Notes: generated from the sequence alone by a model not told the origin. Counted from the stretch's first letter, positions 32,910 to 41,252 are shown. The stretch: DNA of 64,000 nt from JADHMP01 sp964386915 (GCA_964386915.1 CAYLUQ010000001.1:62001-126000), one strand, 5' to 3'. Made by a program: numbers and translations.

Positions 32910-33614
32910 TTAGGCCACAAACTTTTGGTAGTAGGCAAAGAGGATTTTAGGCCCAGCACCCAACCAGTGTAAAAAATGTAAAACCCTAAAGTGAAATAGC
33001 AAATGGGAAGTTCCCTTTTGTTGAAATCGTCTTGAGTTTGTTACCACCTCTTGAGGGAGAATGGTAAAGGTGCTGTTGCGATAAATATGTCGTATCAATT
33101 CCAGGTCCTCACAAACGCCATAATTGGCATCAAAACCTCCAATTTGATGATAGAGCTCCCGATGAATAAAAAGGGTTTGATCGCCCCCTCGAAACAACAA
33201 ATGATTCCAGCGGGTGCCCCAAGCGGCAAGGCGAAGTCCCAAGGGATTGTGCGGACTAAAACGCAGCCTGAAACAACCAGAAAGGGCATTTGCTGAAAAG
33301 GCTTTTTTGATGAACCCATCGAAGCCCAAGGGCAATTGGGTGTCTATATGCACAAAAAAGAGTAGGGCACCACTAGCTTTTTTGACACCAAAATGCAGTT
33401 GCTGGGCTCTGCCCTTAGTTGTTTGAAAGGCATTGATTTGTGGGTGTTTTTGCAACCATTCCCAACTACCGTCTGTGCTACCACCATCCACTACAATGAG
33501 TTCTAAAGGGCTTTCTTTTTGTTGAAGTATCATGTCAACCCACTGGGGTAATAGTGTTCGTTCGTTCCAACAGGGGGCAATGAGGGAAAGGCTATTCGTT
33601 GAGTGCCCAATCAT
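32910..33614 (-). CDS. Arsenosugar-cluster glycosyltransferase (TIGR04283 type)
   Basis: This 234-residue GT2 protein has SLIAPCWNERTLLPQWVDMI (residues 10-29), LIVVDGGSTDGSWEWL and the metal site FFVHIDTQLP (about 87-96). GCFRLRFSPHNPLGLRLAAW is typical of the TIGR04283 group, once called 'rSAM/selenodomain-associated transferase 2' and now tied to arsenosugar clusters. It is the last gene of the seven-gene minus-strand cluster and overlaps the DUF547 gene by 23 bases. It may attach a sugar or aglycone in the late steps; this is inferred. Confidence 0.85.
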   Translation of the reverse strand: MIGHSTNSLSLIAPCWNERTLLPQWVDMILQQKESPLELIVVDGGSTDGSWEWLQKHPQINAFQTTKGRAQQLHFGVKKASGALLFFVHIDTQLPLGFDGFIKKAFSANALSGCFRLRFSPHNPLGLRLAAWGTRWNHLLFRGGDQTLFIHRELYHQIGGFDANYGVCEDLELIRHIYRNSTFTILPQEVVTNSRRFQQKGTSHLLFHFRVLHFLHWLGAGPKILFAYYQKFVA

Positions 33615-34299
33615 AGTCCAAATAGTCTAATTTTTCCGAGGAAAGCGGTTTTCCTATGTATTTTTCCAGAAAGGCTTTGCGCTCTTGTCGTGAGCCAAAA
33701 TCTTTGCCAAACCATAAAAAAATACGAGAGACTTGAGGCGGATTGGAGGTAAAATTATTTTTGGTGGTGTCCAACAAAAAGGCTTTAGTAGCAGCTTCTA
33801 GCTGATCGTTTAACAGATTGCCAACATAGGCTTTAGTTTGCAGCTTAGGACAAGAACGGGAGGCACAATTAATCGCAAAATGAATACGAGGATCCCCCAT
33901 TTTTCTCAAAATTTCATGTTCAATGGTGTTTAACGAATAGTCCCTTTCACGAGTTTTAAAAACCACTTGATCCCAAGGTTTATTTAAATCTTTAATGCTT
34001 TTTAGCGGATAATGTTGGAGAATGAGTTGCACCGTTAGGGCATTATAGGCGTTAATCCAATAGGCCATTTGTTGGGCTTTTGGCCAGTTATTTTGCGGTG
34101 GTAATTGCGCCAGTTTTTCAATATAGGCGTTAAGTTCTTTGGTGTTTTTTTGCCAATCGCTATACGTAACATTTCCATTGGCGGAAACATATTGGGAGAG
34201 CAATTGCTCCCAGCGTGCATGCTGATTTTTTTGGGCTGTTCCAAGAGCGCAAAACAAGAGTAAAAAACAGAGCGAGATAAAGGGAGCGATTTTTTTCAT
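33592..34299 (-). CDS. DUF547 secreted protein
   Basis: This protein of about 235 residues has a signal peptide (MKKIAPFISLCFLLLFCALGTAQ), so it is exported to the periplasm. The DUF547 core includes MAYWINAYNALTVQLILQHYP (about residues 74-94), the TIEHEILRKMGDPRIHFAINC segment and CASRSCPKL (about 151-159). DUF547 has a fold related to papain/transglutaminase-like enzymes, but its function is not established. The longer frame to 34329 would disrupt the signal peptide. It lies inside the arsenosugar cluster, 20 bases after arsM. Confidence 0.85.
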   Translation of the reverse strand: MKKIAPFISLCFLLLFCALGTAQKNQHARWEQLLSQYVSANGNVTYSDWQKNTKELNAYIEKLAQLPPQNNWPKAQQMAYWINAYNALTVQLILQHYPLKSIKDLNKPWDQVVFKTRERDYSLNTIEHEILRKMGDPRIHFAINCASRSCPKLQTKAYVGNLLNDQLEAATKAFLLDTTKNNFTSNPPQVSRIFLWFGKDFGSRQERKAFLEKYIGKPLSSEKLDYLDYDWALNE

Positions 34300-34319
34300 A
34301 GGGCATAGGTTTGGTAGGA

Positions 34320-35288
34320 TTAACAACAACCACCTCCATCATAGTGAAAAGTGGAGGGTGAAATAAAAATATTTTCGGTTTTTATAGCGGCCAGTGCTGC
34401 GGCCGTTTTATCGCAAACGGCTAGGGGTTGATTGTGCAGCAGGACATGCCCTTTTTGATCGTCATAAAACGGATCGGGACCATAGTATACAGCATTTTTA
34501 CCTGTAAAAACACAAGGTCCATCATCGGGCATAGGGTCTTTAATGGCACATACTTCCACACTTTCAACATAAAGAAGTTGATCCGTGTCATATTGTTCAG
34601 GCGATAAAATCCGATAGGGTCTTCGGGCTCTAATTTCAATCGTGCCAAAGCCCACTTGAGTAAGCATGGCAATGTAGTCTTTTAAGGGAATTGCACCTGT
34701 AAGACAGAGGGCGCGTAACTGTTCATCTTCTTGTAGGCTTTTGGGTATGGCTTGCTCACAAATAGGATCACTCAACACCAATCTGCCGTTGGGTTTTAGC
34801 ACCCTATACATTTCTTCCAGAGCTGTTTTGAGGGCATCAGCTTTAAAAATATTGAATAAGCAATTTTGCGCTGCCACATCAATAGAAGCATCCGCAATGG
34901 GCAAGGCCAGCGCATCTCCTTTTTTAAGTGTGACAAAATCAGGTTGAAACCAAGCGTTTTCTTGAGCAGCTATTTTAAAATTTTCGGAGCAGGCCGCAAG
35001 CATTTCATCAACAATATCAACGCCAACAACGCCTCCCTTTTTTCGTGAAAAATAGCTGAACTGTAACAATTCCATGCCACCCCCAACGCCCACATAGAGT
35101 ATGTTAGGTTGGTTGACCAAATCTCGAGGATGAACGGTGCTGCCACAACCATAATTCATGTTTAGCATCACTTCAGGAATGGATAATTCCGGAAATTGCC
35201 ATACGGGTGTGGTGGTACAGCAAAGGCCTATGGCTGGTGTTTCGGCGGCTTGTTTGTATACCTCTTGGGTGGTTTTTAAATAAGACAT
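34320..35288 (-). CDS. arsM: Arsenosugar-type arsenite methyltransferase ArsM
   Basis: This 322-residue cytosolic SAM-dependent methyltransferase is of the ArsM group found in arsenosugar clusters. The SAM-binding motif is ILYVGVGGGMELLQFSYF with VVGVDIVDEMLA (about 65-100), followed by DVAAQNCLFNIF and VLKPNGRLVLSDP. Arsenic-binding Cys candidates are GLCCTTT (about 22-28), NYGCGS (about 45-50), the NCLF Cys and the Cys-Cys at the very C-terminus (HYDGGGCC). It methylates As(III) to dimethyl-arsenic, the ArsS substrate. It begins 57 bases after the PNP gene. Confidence 0.9.
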   Translation of the reverse strand: MSYLKTTQEVYKQAAETPAIGLCCTTTPVWQFPELSIPEVMLNMNYGCGSTVHPRDLVNQPNILYVGVGGGMELLQFSYFSRKKGGVVGVDIVDEMLAACSENFKIAAQENAWFQPDFVTLKKGDALALPIADASIDVAAQNCLFNIFKADALKTALEEMYRVLKPNGRLVLSDPICEQAIPKSLQEDEQLRALCLTGAIPLKDYIAMLTQVGFGTIEIRARRPYRILSPEQYDTDQLLYVESVEVCAIKDPMPDDGPCVFTGKNAVYYGPDPFYDDQKGHVLLHNQPLAVCDKTAAALAAIKTENIFISPSTFHYDGGGCC

Positions 35289-35345
35289 GAGTAGTAGGAT
35301 TAGGGTTAAATGTAAGTAAATTGTAACAATATTTAGCTTTTGTTT

Positions 35346-36164
35346 TTACAATTCCGGCAGCAATCTTTCGAGCAACTTGAGCCATAGCGTTTCCCCTTTT
35401 GCCACGTTTTTGAGAATATCCGCTATGTCAATGGGAGTTAGATCATCTGGGTCACAAAGATCCGTAATTACGGCTACAGCAACAACTCGGAGTTCCAATT
35501 GGCGAGCCACAATCACTTCGGGAACGGTGGACATGCCCACCGCATCGGCTCCAATAATTTTTAAATAGCGATATTCGGCAGCTGTTTCCAATTGGGGTCC
35601 CACTACGGCTGCATAAACCCCCTCCTGTATCGGAATGTTTTCTTCCTCAGCCAAGGCTTTTAAACGTTTGCGGAGTGCTTCATCATAGGGCAAACGCATA
35701 TCCACAAAACGAGGACCAAGGTCTGTTAGGTCTTTTTCGGCTAGGGGTGACCCGCCTTGCAAATTGAGGTGGTCTTCTAAGAGGAGTAAGTCTCCTTTGG
35801 AGTAGTTTAAATTAACAGCACCGGCCGCATTGTTCAATAAAAGTGTGGTGCCCCCCAAAGCGGCAAAGAGCCGAACCAAAAGGGTAATTTCAAAATAGGA
35901 GTAACCCTCATAGCGGTGTAAACGTCCTTGAAAGACTACTATGGGCACACCAAACAAGGTGCCATAGAGCAAAAAACCTTCGTGGGAGAGCACGGTTGGG
36001 GTTGGAAAATGGGGAATGTCTGCATAGGCCACCTTTTTTTCTACTTGAAGGGCTTGGGGTATTTGCCCAAAGCCGGTGCCTAATAGGAGTCCCACTGCAG
36101 TAGAGGGGATGCCTTTAGACTGAACAAACTGGAGGGCTTCTTGAAGTTTTTGAGCGGGATTCAT
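35346..36164 (-). CDS. Purine nucleoside phosphorylase (trimeric PNP family)
   Basis: This 272-residue cytosolic enzyme splits purine nucleosides with phosphate. Motifs are LLLGTGFGQIPQAL (about residues 26-39), VVFQGRLHRYEGYS, LLLNNAAGAVNLNYSKGDL (about 109-127) and VVGPQLETAAEYRYLKIIGADAVGMSTVPE (starting near 190), the low-molecular-mass trimeric type. Its place between ArsM and ArsS genes suits a step in which adenine is removed from 5'-dimethylarsinoyl-adenosine, proposed in arsenosugar synthesis. It overlaps the DUF2064 gene by four bases. Confidence 0.9.
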   Translation of the reverse strand: MNPAQKLQEALQFVQSKGIPSTAVGLLLGTGFGQIPQALQVEKKVAYADIPHFPTPTVLSHEGFLLYGTLFGVPIVVFQGRLHRYEGYSYFEITLLVRLFAALGGTTLLLNNAAGAVNLNYSKGDLLLLEDHLNLQGGSPLAEKDLTDLGPRFVDMRLPYDEALRKRLKALAEEENIPIQEGVYAAVVGPQLETAAEYRYLKIIGADAVGMSTVPEVIVARQLELRVVAVAVITDLCDPDDLTPIDIADILKNVAKGETLWLKLLERLLPEL

Positions 36165-36778
36165 AAGGATTTAAATTGTGCACAAGAGCGTTTGTAGAGT
36201 GTGGAGCAGGCCTTTAGGTCGGCATAGGTGTCAATGTCATTTTTTGGGGAAAGAAAAGCAACCGTCTCCTCTGAAAGCACGCTGAGGGTTTTAGGGAAGA
36301 GTTTAGACGTGCTCCAAGGCATGTTTTCAAACAGAGCTGGAAACGGTTTTTTTAGTCCGAGTAAATAGTAGCCACCATCCTGCGCCGGGCCCAGCACAAA
36401 ATCATTATGGGAAAGCGCCTCAAACCCACTCTGAACGGTTTCGGGCGTGAGTTCCCAGAGGTCAGTTCCTAGTAGGCAAAACCGATCATAGCCTTTTGAA
36501 AAACCCCACTGAAAAGCGTGTTGCATTCGAGCCCCAAGATCGGTTCCTTTTTGGGCAAGATGATAGTGTGCTTGAGGGAGCAGCAGAGGAGTGTCAGGGA
36601 CCTCAGGGGTATAAAAAATAGCCACCTCATAAGGAAGTTGGCTTAAAACGGCCAACGTTTTTTGCACCAATTGTTCATAAACCCATAGTGCTTCTTTTTT
36701 TCCAATTTCAGCAGCTAATCGTGTTTTTACGGTACCGGCCACTGGATTTTTGGCAAAGAGCAGAAGGAGGTTTTTCAC
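36161..36778 (-). CDS. Arsenosugar-cluster glycosyltransferase (TIGR04282/DUF2064)
   Basis: This 205-residue GT-A-like protein is related to CofC nucleotidyltransferases. Visible are LLLFAKNPVAGTVKTRLAAEIG (about residues 4-25), YDRFCLLGTDLWELTP (about 114-129) and GPAQDGGYYLLGLKKP (about 149-164). These are the TIGR04282 hallmarks, earlier named 'rSAM/selenodomain-associated transferase 1'. In arsenosugar clusters it may move or activate the sugar; the exact chemistry is not known to me. It is followed with four bases of overlap by the PNP gene. Confidence 0.86.
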   Translation of the reverse strand: MKNLLLLFAKNPVAGTVKTRLAAEIGKKEALWVYEQLVQKTLAVLSQLPYEVAIFYTPEVPDTPLLLPQAHYHLAQKGTDLGARMQHAFQWGFSKGYDRFCLLGTDLWELTPETVQSGFEALSHNDFVLGPAQDGGYYLLGLKKPFPALFENMPWSTSKLFPKTLSVLSEETVAFLSPKNDIDTYADLKACSTLYKRSCAQFKSL

Positions 36779-36796
36779 GCTTAAAAAATAAAAAGG

Positions 36797-37855
36797 TTAG
36801 GTTAAACTGCCTTGGCAACTGCTTCCGGCACCTGCCGTGCAGCCATAACAATGTTGGTGAACGGCAATCGTTCTTTGTTCCAAATCCTCTGGAAGAAGTG
36901 CTCCAAGCGTTGGATTGGGCCTTTGAATTTTCAAGTCTAGCATTTGATTAAAATCACAATCATATAGGCTTCCATCCCATCGCACTGAAAGCGTATTGGT
37001 GCACATCAAACCCGAAAGGGCTACCGGATTAAAGGCATCTACTAATGCGGTCATATAACGTTCATAATTTTCGGAGGCAATCAAATAGTCTAAAAAACGA
37101 CTAATAGGCAAGTTGGTGATGGTAAACAAATTATTAAATTCAATTTGATAGTCTTTCCAAAGCGCTTTTTTAAAATCTTGTTGCAGGGCCGTTTGATTGC
37201 CGGGTAGAAAAGCCCCTGCGGGATTGTAGACTAAGTCTAAAAGTAGTCCTGAATCGGCTTTTCCGTAGCCTTGTGTATTAAGGGCTTTGAGCGCCTTGAT
37301 GGATTGTGCAAAAACCCCATCGCCCCGTTGGCGATCGGTCTTCTCTTTTTTATAGAAAGGAAGAGAAGAAATAACATGAATATCGTTGGCTTTAAAAAAG
37401 GAGGGTAAATCAGCATATTTTTGGTGGGCCACCAAAATGGTGAGGTTAGAGCGCACCATGAGGTCTTCAACACCCAAGGCTTTAGCTTGGGAAACAAACC
37501 ATCTAAAGTCGGGGTGCATCTCGGGGGCTCCCCCGGTGAGGTCCACTTTTTTAATAGAGGCTTTTTCAATCCATTGGAGGGCTTGTTCCAAGGTTTTGCG
37601 AGACATCATTTCTTTTCGATCGGGGCCGGCATCCACATGACAATGGGCACACACTTGATTGCATTTATAGCCGAGGTTAAGTTGTAAAATTTCGAGTTGT
37701 TTTGTTTGAAGGGGGTGTTGTTGACAACGGCTAATTTGTTCAGAAAAAGAAGGCAATTTTCCAGGGGCAAAAATACCATTAGACAAATAATCCAATTGTT
37801 TGTCAGGGCGCGAAAACAGGTGCTGTTGCCGTTGTAGGGTTTTTTTGTTCATCAC
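36797..37855 (-). CDS. arsS: Arsenosugar biosynthesis radical SAM protein ArsS
   Basis: This 352-residue radical SAM enzyme has its 4Fe-4S motif in LNLGYKCNQVCAHCHVDAG (C-x3-C-x2-C, about residues 54-72), followed by KKVDLTGGAPEMHPDF. The C-terminal domain (DUF3641-like) has CTNTLSVRWDGSLYDCDFNQML and HCYGCTAGAGSSCQGSL near the end. ArsS is reported to join a 5'-deoxyadenosyl radical to dimethyl-arsenic, giving 5'-dimethylarsinoyl-adenosine. Relatives may carry selenocysteine; here all these positions are ordinary Cys codons. It overlaps the AhpD-like gene by four bases. Confidence 0.92.
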   Translation of the reverse strand: MMNKKTLQRQQHLFSRPDKQLDYLSNGIFAPGKLPSFSEQISRCQQHPLQTKQLEILQLNLGYKCNQVCAHCHVDAGPDRKEMMSRKTLEQALQWIEKASIKKVDLTGGAPEMHPDFRWFVSQAKALGVEDLMVRSNLTILVAHQKYADLPSFFKANDIHVISSLPFYKKEKTDRQRGDGVFAQSIKALKALNTQGYGKADSGLLLDLVYNPAGAFLPGNQTALQQDFKKALWKDYQIEFNNLFTITNLPISRFLDYLIASENYERYMTALVDAFNPVALSGLMCTNTLSVRWDGSLYDCDFNQMLDLKIQRPNPTLGALLPEDLEQRTIAVHQHCYGCTAGAGSSCQGSLT

Positions 37856-38184
37856 ATGCTCAATTTATCGTGAAGATTCATCATTTGCACCCCGTGCACC
37901 AAGCTGGCACCTCCTCTAATGGCACCTGCCACGTGCAGGGCTTCCATCATTTCTTCTTTTTCTATGCCTCTTTGCAGGCCGTCTTGGGTGTAGGCATCAA
38001 TACAATAGGGACACTGAATGGTGTGAGCCACAGCTAGGGCTATAAGTGATTTTTCTCGAGCCGAAAGAGCTCCTTCTTCAAATACACGGTTGTAGTAATC
38101 AAAAAATTTAGTCCCTAATTCGGGATTCCAATCGCTGATTTGTTTGAACTTTTTTAAGTCTTGAGGGTTGTAATAGGAGGTCAT
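37852..38184 (-). CDS. Arsenosugar-associated AhpD/carboxymuconolactone decarboxylase-like protein
   Basis: This 110-residue helical protein is of the AhpD/CMD family, with the redox CxxC in IQCPYCIDAYTQDGLQRG (about residues 57-74) and ALHVAGAIRGGASLVHGVQM after it. It belongs to the group found next to ArsS, named a peroxidase-like protein; it may reduce arsenic or a peroxide, but its activity is not known. It is the first gene of the minus-strand arsenosugar cluster, and its upstream region has two copies of a 7-base repeat. Confidence 0.87.
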   Translation of the reverse strand: MTSYYNPQDLKKFKQISDWNPELGTKFFDYYNRVFEEGALSAREKSLIALAVAHTIQCPYCIDAYTQDGLQRGIEKEEMMEALHVAGAIRGGASLVHGVQMMNLHDKLSM

Positions 38185-38216
38185 AAAATAATTTATTATA
38201 TTGCAAAATGAAATAT

Positions 38217-38233
38217 AACTATAAAGAACTATA
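38217..38233. promoter_or_regulatory. Direct repeat AACTATA x2 upstream of the arsenosugar operon
   Basis: AACTATA occurs at 38217-38223 and again at 38227-38233, one helical turn (10 bases) apart, 33 bases upstream of the first gene of the cluster. It could be an operator for a regulator encoded elsewhere. No ArsR-like gene is in the window. Confidence 0.3.
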
Positions 38234-38308
38234 TTTTTCTAAAAATAAAGAAACATTTTAAAGTAGTGAATTTCGGTAAAATTAGAATGAAGATTTATAA
38301 GGTGGGTA

Positions 38309-38539
38309 ATGGTGATGCTGTTTCTAACTTTTCAGACCTCAAGTTCTTCTGTTTTTGCAGACTATCTCCCCTTACTGATTTCCAACGTATTGGTAGTTGG
38401 TTTTTTTCTCTTTTTTCGCCGCAATTCAGATGTAGAAAAATCCCAATATGAAAGTCATATAGCTGAACTCGAAGCCCGATCTCTTAGAGCCCAAATGAAC
38501 CCCCATTTTATTTACAATGCCATAAACGGAGTGCAAAGC
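38309..38539 (+). CDS. LytS-type sensor histidine kinase, N-terminal fragment cut by assembly gap
   Basis: The 77 visible residues start at ATG 38309 (an in-frame stop lies at 38288). A hydrophobic helix (about 15-37) is followed by a coiled-coil-like stretch and the H box of the His_kinase family, RAQMNPHFIYNAINGVQS (60-77), with the phospho-acceptor His. The frame then enters the 100 N. Family members normally have a larger sensor region and a C-terminal ATPase, and often pair with a LytTR regulator. Whether the gene is intact cannot be told. Confidence 0.6.
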
Positions 38540-38648
38540 NNNNNNNNNNNNNNNNNNNNNNNNNNNNNNNNNNNNNNNNNNNNNNNNNNNNNNNNNNNNN
38601 NNNNNNNNNNNNNNNNNNNNNNNNNNNNNNNNNNNNNNNGTGCAAAGC
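38531..38648. repeat. 9-base direct repeat GTGCAAAGC flanking the gap
   Basis: The nine bases immediately left of the gap (38531-38539) and immediately right of it (38640-38648) are identical. This may be an unmerged contig overlap, the target-site duplication of an inserted element missing from the assembly, or chance. Confidence 0.5.
38540..38639. other. Assembly gap of 100 N
   Basis: Exactly 100 N mark an unknown-length scaffold join. The true sequence may be longer or shorter. From here to 38741 I recognise no gene: the 102 bases right of the gap have only short open stretches, with stops in all plus frames. Confidence 0.97.
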
Positions 38649-38741
38649 CAAAATTCATGCCGATAAGCAAAAACCAAATTCGATTTGGGGTCATTTTTAG
38701 TAAAATCGCTTAGTTAAGCAAAAGATACTAAAAAAGATAAC

Positions 38742-40757
38742 TTAACACAAACCGGCTCGTCGCAAAAGAGCCTCTGGGTCAGGGGCTTTGCCTCTAAATC
38801 GCTTGTAGAGGGTCATGGGATGTTCGGTGCCCCCTTTGGAGAGAATATGTTCGGCAAAAGCTTGGGCAGTTTGAGAGTCAAAAATTCCTTTTTCTAAAAA
38901 CAATTCAAAAGCATCCGCATCCAACACTTCTGCCCATTTGTAGCTGTAGTAGCCGGCGGCATAGCCACCTTGAAAAATATGAGAAAAGGCAGTGCTAGAG
39001 CAGTTTTCGGGCACATCTTTTGTAAACTGTATCTTCTTTAAAAGGGCTTGTTCGTGTGCTTTGATGTCTGCAATAGAGGCGCTGTTCTCTCCGTGATAGG
39101 ACAGGTCTAAAAATCCAAAACCTAATTGTCTTAAAGTTTGCAGCCCTTGTTGAAATTGTGCCGCTTTTTTGATTTTTTCCACATGGTCTAGCGGTAAAAT
39201 ATCCCCTGTTTCAAAATGTTTGGTAAACATGGCTAAAGCTTCAGGTTGATAGCACCAATTTTCCATAATCTGACTGGGGAGCTCAACAAAATCCCAATAA
39301 ACGCTAGTGCCACTTAGGCCACTGTATTTTGTGCGGGCTAACATGCCGTGGAGGGCATGTCCAAATTCATGAAATAAGGTAGTAACCTCCTGAAAGGTTA
39401 AAAGCGAAGGCTGGGTGGCAGTTGGTCTAGAAAAATTACAAACAATAGAAACATGAGGACGTTGTCCTTCTTTTTGAGAACGAAAAGATGTCATCCAAGC
39501 GCCATCTCTTTTTCCTGGACGAGGAAAAAAATCGGTATAAAAAAGGGCACAAAAACCATGTTGATCATCGGTAACTTCATATGCTGTAACTTCCTCATGA
39601 TAGCCCGGCAAAGAAGAATTGACTTTAAATTGGAGACCATAAAGTTTATGTGCAATTTCAAATAATCCGGCCAAAACATGCTCCAGTGGCAAGTAGGGTT
39701 TTAGCAATTGTTCATCTAGAGCAAATAGCTTTTGTTTCAGTTTCTCGCTCACAAAGGCGGTGTCCCATCGTTCTAGAGAAGACAAGCCTAAGTGGGTGGC
39801 AAAAGCCTCAAGTTCTTTCCATTCTTGTTGCGCTGCCGGAAGTGCTTTTTCATAGAGTTCTTCTAAAAAGCGGAGGGCTTCCTGCTCCGATTTTGCCATG
39901 CGTTCTTCCAATACAAAAGCAGCGTGAGAGGAATAGCCCAAAAGAGCTGCCCGTTTTTTGCGTAGGCTAATAATCTGTTTGATGTTCTCTAGATTATTTT
40001 GGGGATTTTCTTGAAACCCTCTACTGCCAAAAGCCAATACCATTTTTTTTCGGAGGGCTCTGTTTTCGGCATAGGTAATAAAAGGCACATAGATGGGATA
40101 ATCTAACGTAAACAACCAGCCCTCAAGATTTTTTTGCTGCGCCAAGGCAGCGGCCATTTCAATTACGTTTTCGGGGAGACCTTTCAAATCTTCACTATTG
40201 GTGAGGTGTAAAGAAAATGCCTGAGTGTCTGCTAAAACATTTTGCCCAAATTGTAAACTCAACTGGGCGAGTGAAGTGTCTATTTTTCTTAGGTTTTCCT
40301 TTTCCTCTGCGGTTAATAAAGCACCATTGCGAACAAATCCTTTATATTCCTTTTCTAAAAGTGTATTTTCCTCAGGGGTTAAAACCTCTCTGTTGGCTGT
40401 TTCATAAACGGTTTTGATGCGTTCAAATAGGGTTTCATTTAAACGAATATCATTTTGAAATTGAGTGAGTAGTGGTGCTGCTTCCTGTGTAATTTGCTGT
40501 AATTCAGCTGAGGTTTCGGCACTGTTTAAATTAAAAAGAATGCTACTCACGCGTGAGACCAATTCACCACAATCATCCAGCCTTTTTAGTGTATTTTCAA
40601 AAGTAGGAGCTTCGGTTTGTTGAACCAAAGTGTCAATTTCTGACAGAGCAATTTGAATACTCTCCTTAAGGGCTGGAATAAAATGTTCGTTTTTGATTTC
40701 GTTAAAAGGGATGGCCTCATGGGGTGTTTCGAATTTTTGGAGCAAAGGGTTCTTCAT
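38742..40757 (-). CDS. M3-family metallopeptidase (oligopeptidase A / Dcp-like)
   Basis: This 671-residue cytosolic zinc peptidase digests short peptides. The zinc motif HEFGHALHGML (about residues 460-470) fits HExGH, with the third ligand Glu downstream in the FVELPSQIMENW stretch. The N-terminal half is the helical cap usual for M3 enzymes. Length is close to oligopeptidase A and Dcp (about 680). There is no signal peptide. It is the third gene of the purK-purE unit, eight bases after purE, probably by read-through. Confidence 0.93.
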   Translation of the reverse strand: MKNPLLQKFETPHEAIPFNEIKNEHFIPALKESIQIALSEIDTLVQQTEAPTFENTLKRLDDCGELVSRVSSILFNLNSAETSAELQQITQEAAPLLTQFQNDIRLNETLFERIKTVYETANREVLTPEENTLLEKEYKGFVRNGALLTAEEKENLRKIDTSLAQLSLQFGQNVLADTQAFSLHLTNSEDLKGLPENVIEMAAALAQQKNLEGWLFTLDYPIYVPFITYAENRALRKKMVLAFGSRGFQENPQNNLENIKQIISLRKKRAALLGYSSHAAFVLEERMAKSEQEALRFLEELYEKALPAAQQEWKELEAFATHLGLSSLERWDTAFVSEKLKQKLFALDEQLLKPYLPLEHVLAGLFEIAHKLYGLQFKVNSSLPGYHEEVTAYEVTDDQHGFCALFYTDFFPRPGKRDGAWMTSFRSQKEGQRPHVSIVCNFSRPTATQPSLLTFQEVTTLFHEFGHALHGMLARTKYSGLSGTSVYWDFVELPSQIMENWCYQPEALAMFTKHFETGDILPLDHVEKIKKAAQFQQGLQTLRQLGFGFLDLSYHGENSASIADIKAHEQALLKKIQFTKDVPENCSSTAFSHIFQGGYAAGYYSYKWAEVLDADAFELFLEKGIFDSQTAQAFAEHILSKGGTEHPMTLYKRFRGKAPDPEALLRRAGLC

Positions 40758-40764
40758 GTAAAGA

Positions 40765-41250
40765 CTATTTTTTAAGATTTTTATTACTCATTGAAACTTT
40801 TTCTTTGAGGTCATTTTTATAGGCCATCATTTTTTGCAAGATTGCTTCGTCATGGCTGCCTAAAATTTGAAGGGCTAATAAGCCAGCATTTTTTGCGCCG
40901 TTAAGAGCTACAGTGGCTACGGGAACGCCACCTGGCATTTGTAAAATAGATAAGATAGAATCCCATCCGTCTATGGAGTTGCTGGATTTTATAGGCACGC
41001 CAATAACAGGCAAAGGGCTCACGGCAGCAATCATACCCGGCAAATGGGCTGCTCCTCCGGCACCTGCAATAATAACTTTCAGCCCTTTTTGGTGCGCTGT
41101 TTTACCGTAGTTAAGCATATGTTCGGGGGTTCTGTGAGCCGATACAATTTCAACCTCCATTGCCACGTTAAACGATTTGATGATGTCAACAGCTTCTTGC
41201 ATTACGGGCAGATCTGATTGACTTCCCATTATAATTCCTATTTGTGCCAT
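40765..41250 (-). CDS. purE: N5-carboxyaminoimidazole ribonucleotide mutase
   Basis: This 161-residue class I PurE moves the carboxyl group from N5 to C4 of the imidazole ring in purine synthesis, in the step after PurK. Motifs are IIMGSQSDLPVMQEA (residues 5-19), VSAHRTPEHMLNYG (38-51), AGAGGAAHLPGMIAA (about 62-76) and GVPVATVALNGAKNAG. It starts two bases after the purK stop. The C-terminus carries a short lysine-rich tail. Confidence 0.96.
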   Translation of the reverse strand: MAQIGIIMGSQSDLPVMQEAVDIIKSFNVAMEVEIVSAHRTPEHMLNYGKTAHQKGLKVIIAGAGGAAHLPGMIAAVSPLPVIGVPIKSSNSIDGWDSILSILQMPGGVPVATVALNGAKNAGLLALQILGSHDEAILQKMMAYKNDLKEKVSMSNKNLKK

Positions 41251-41252
41251 AT

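Noticed and set aside
38309..38713. A 134-codon open frame running through the N gap
   Set aside because: The join depends on 100 N of unknown true length; only the 77 residues left of the gap are supported by sequence.
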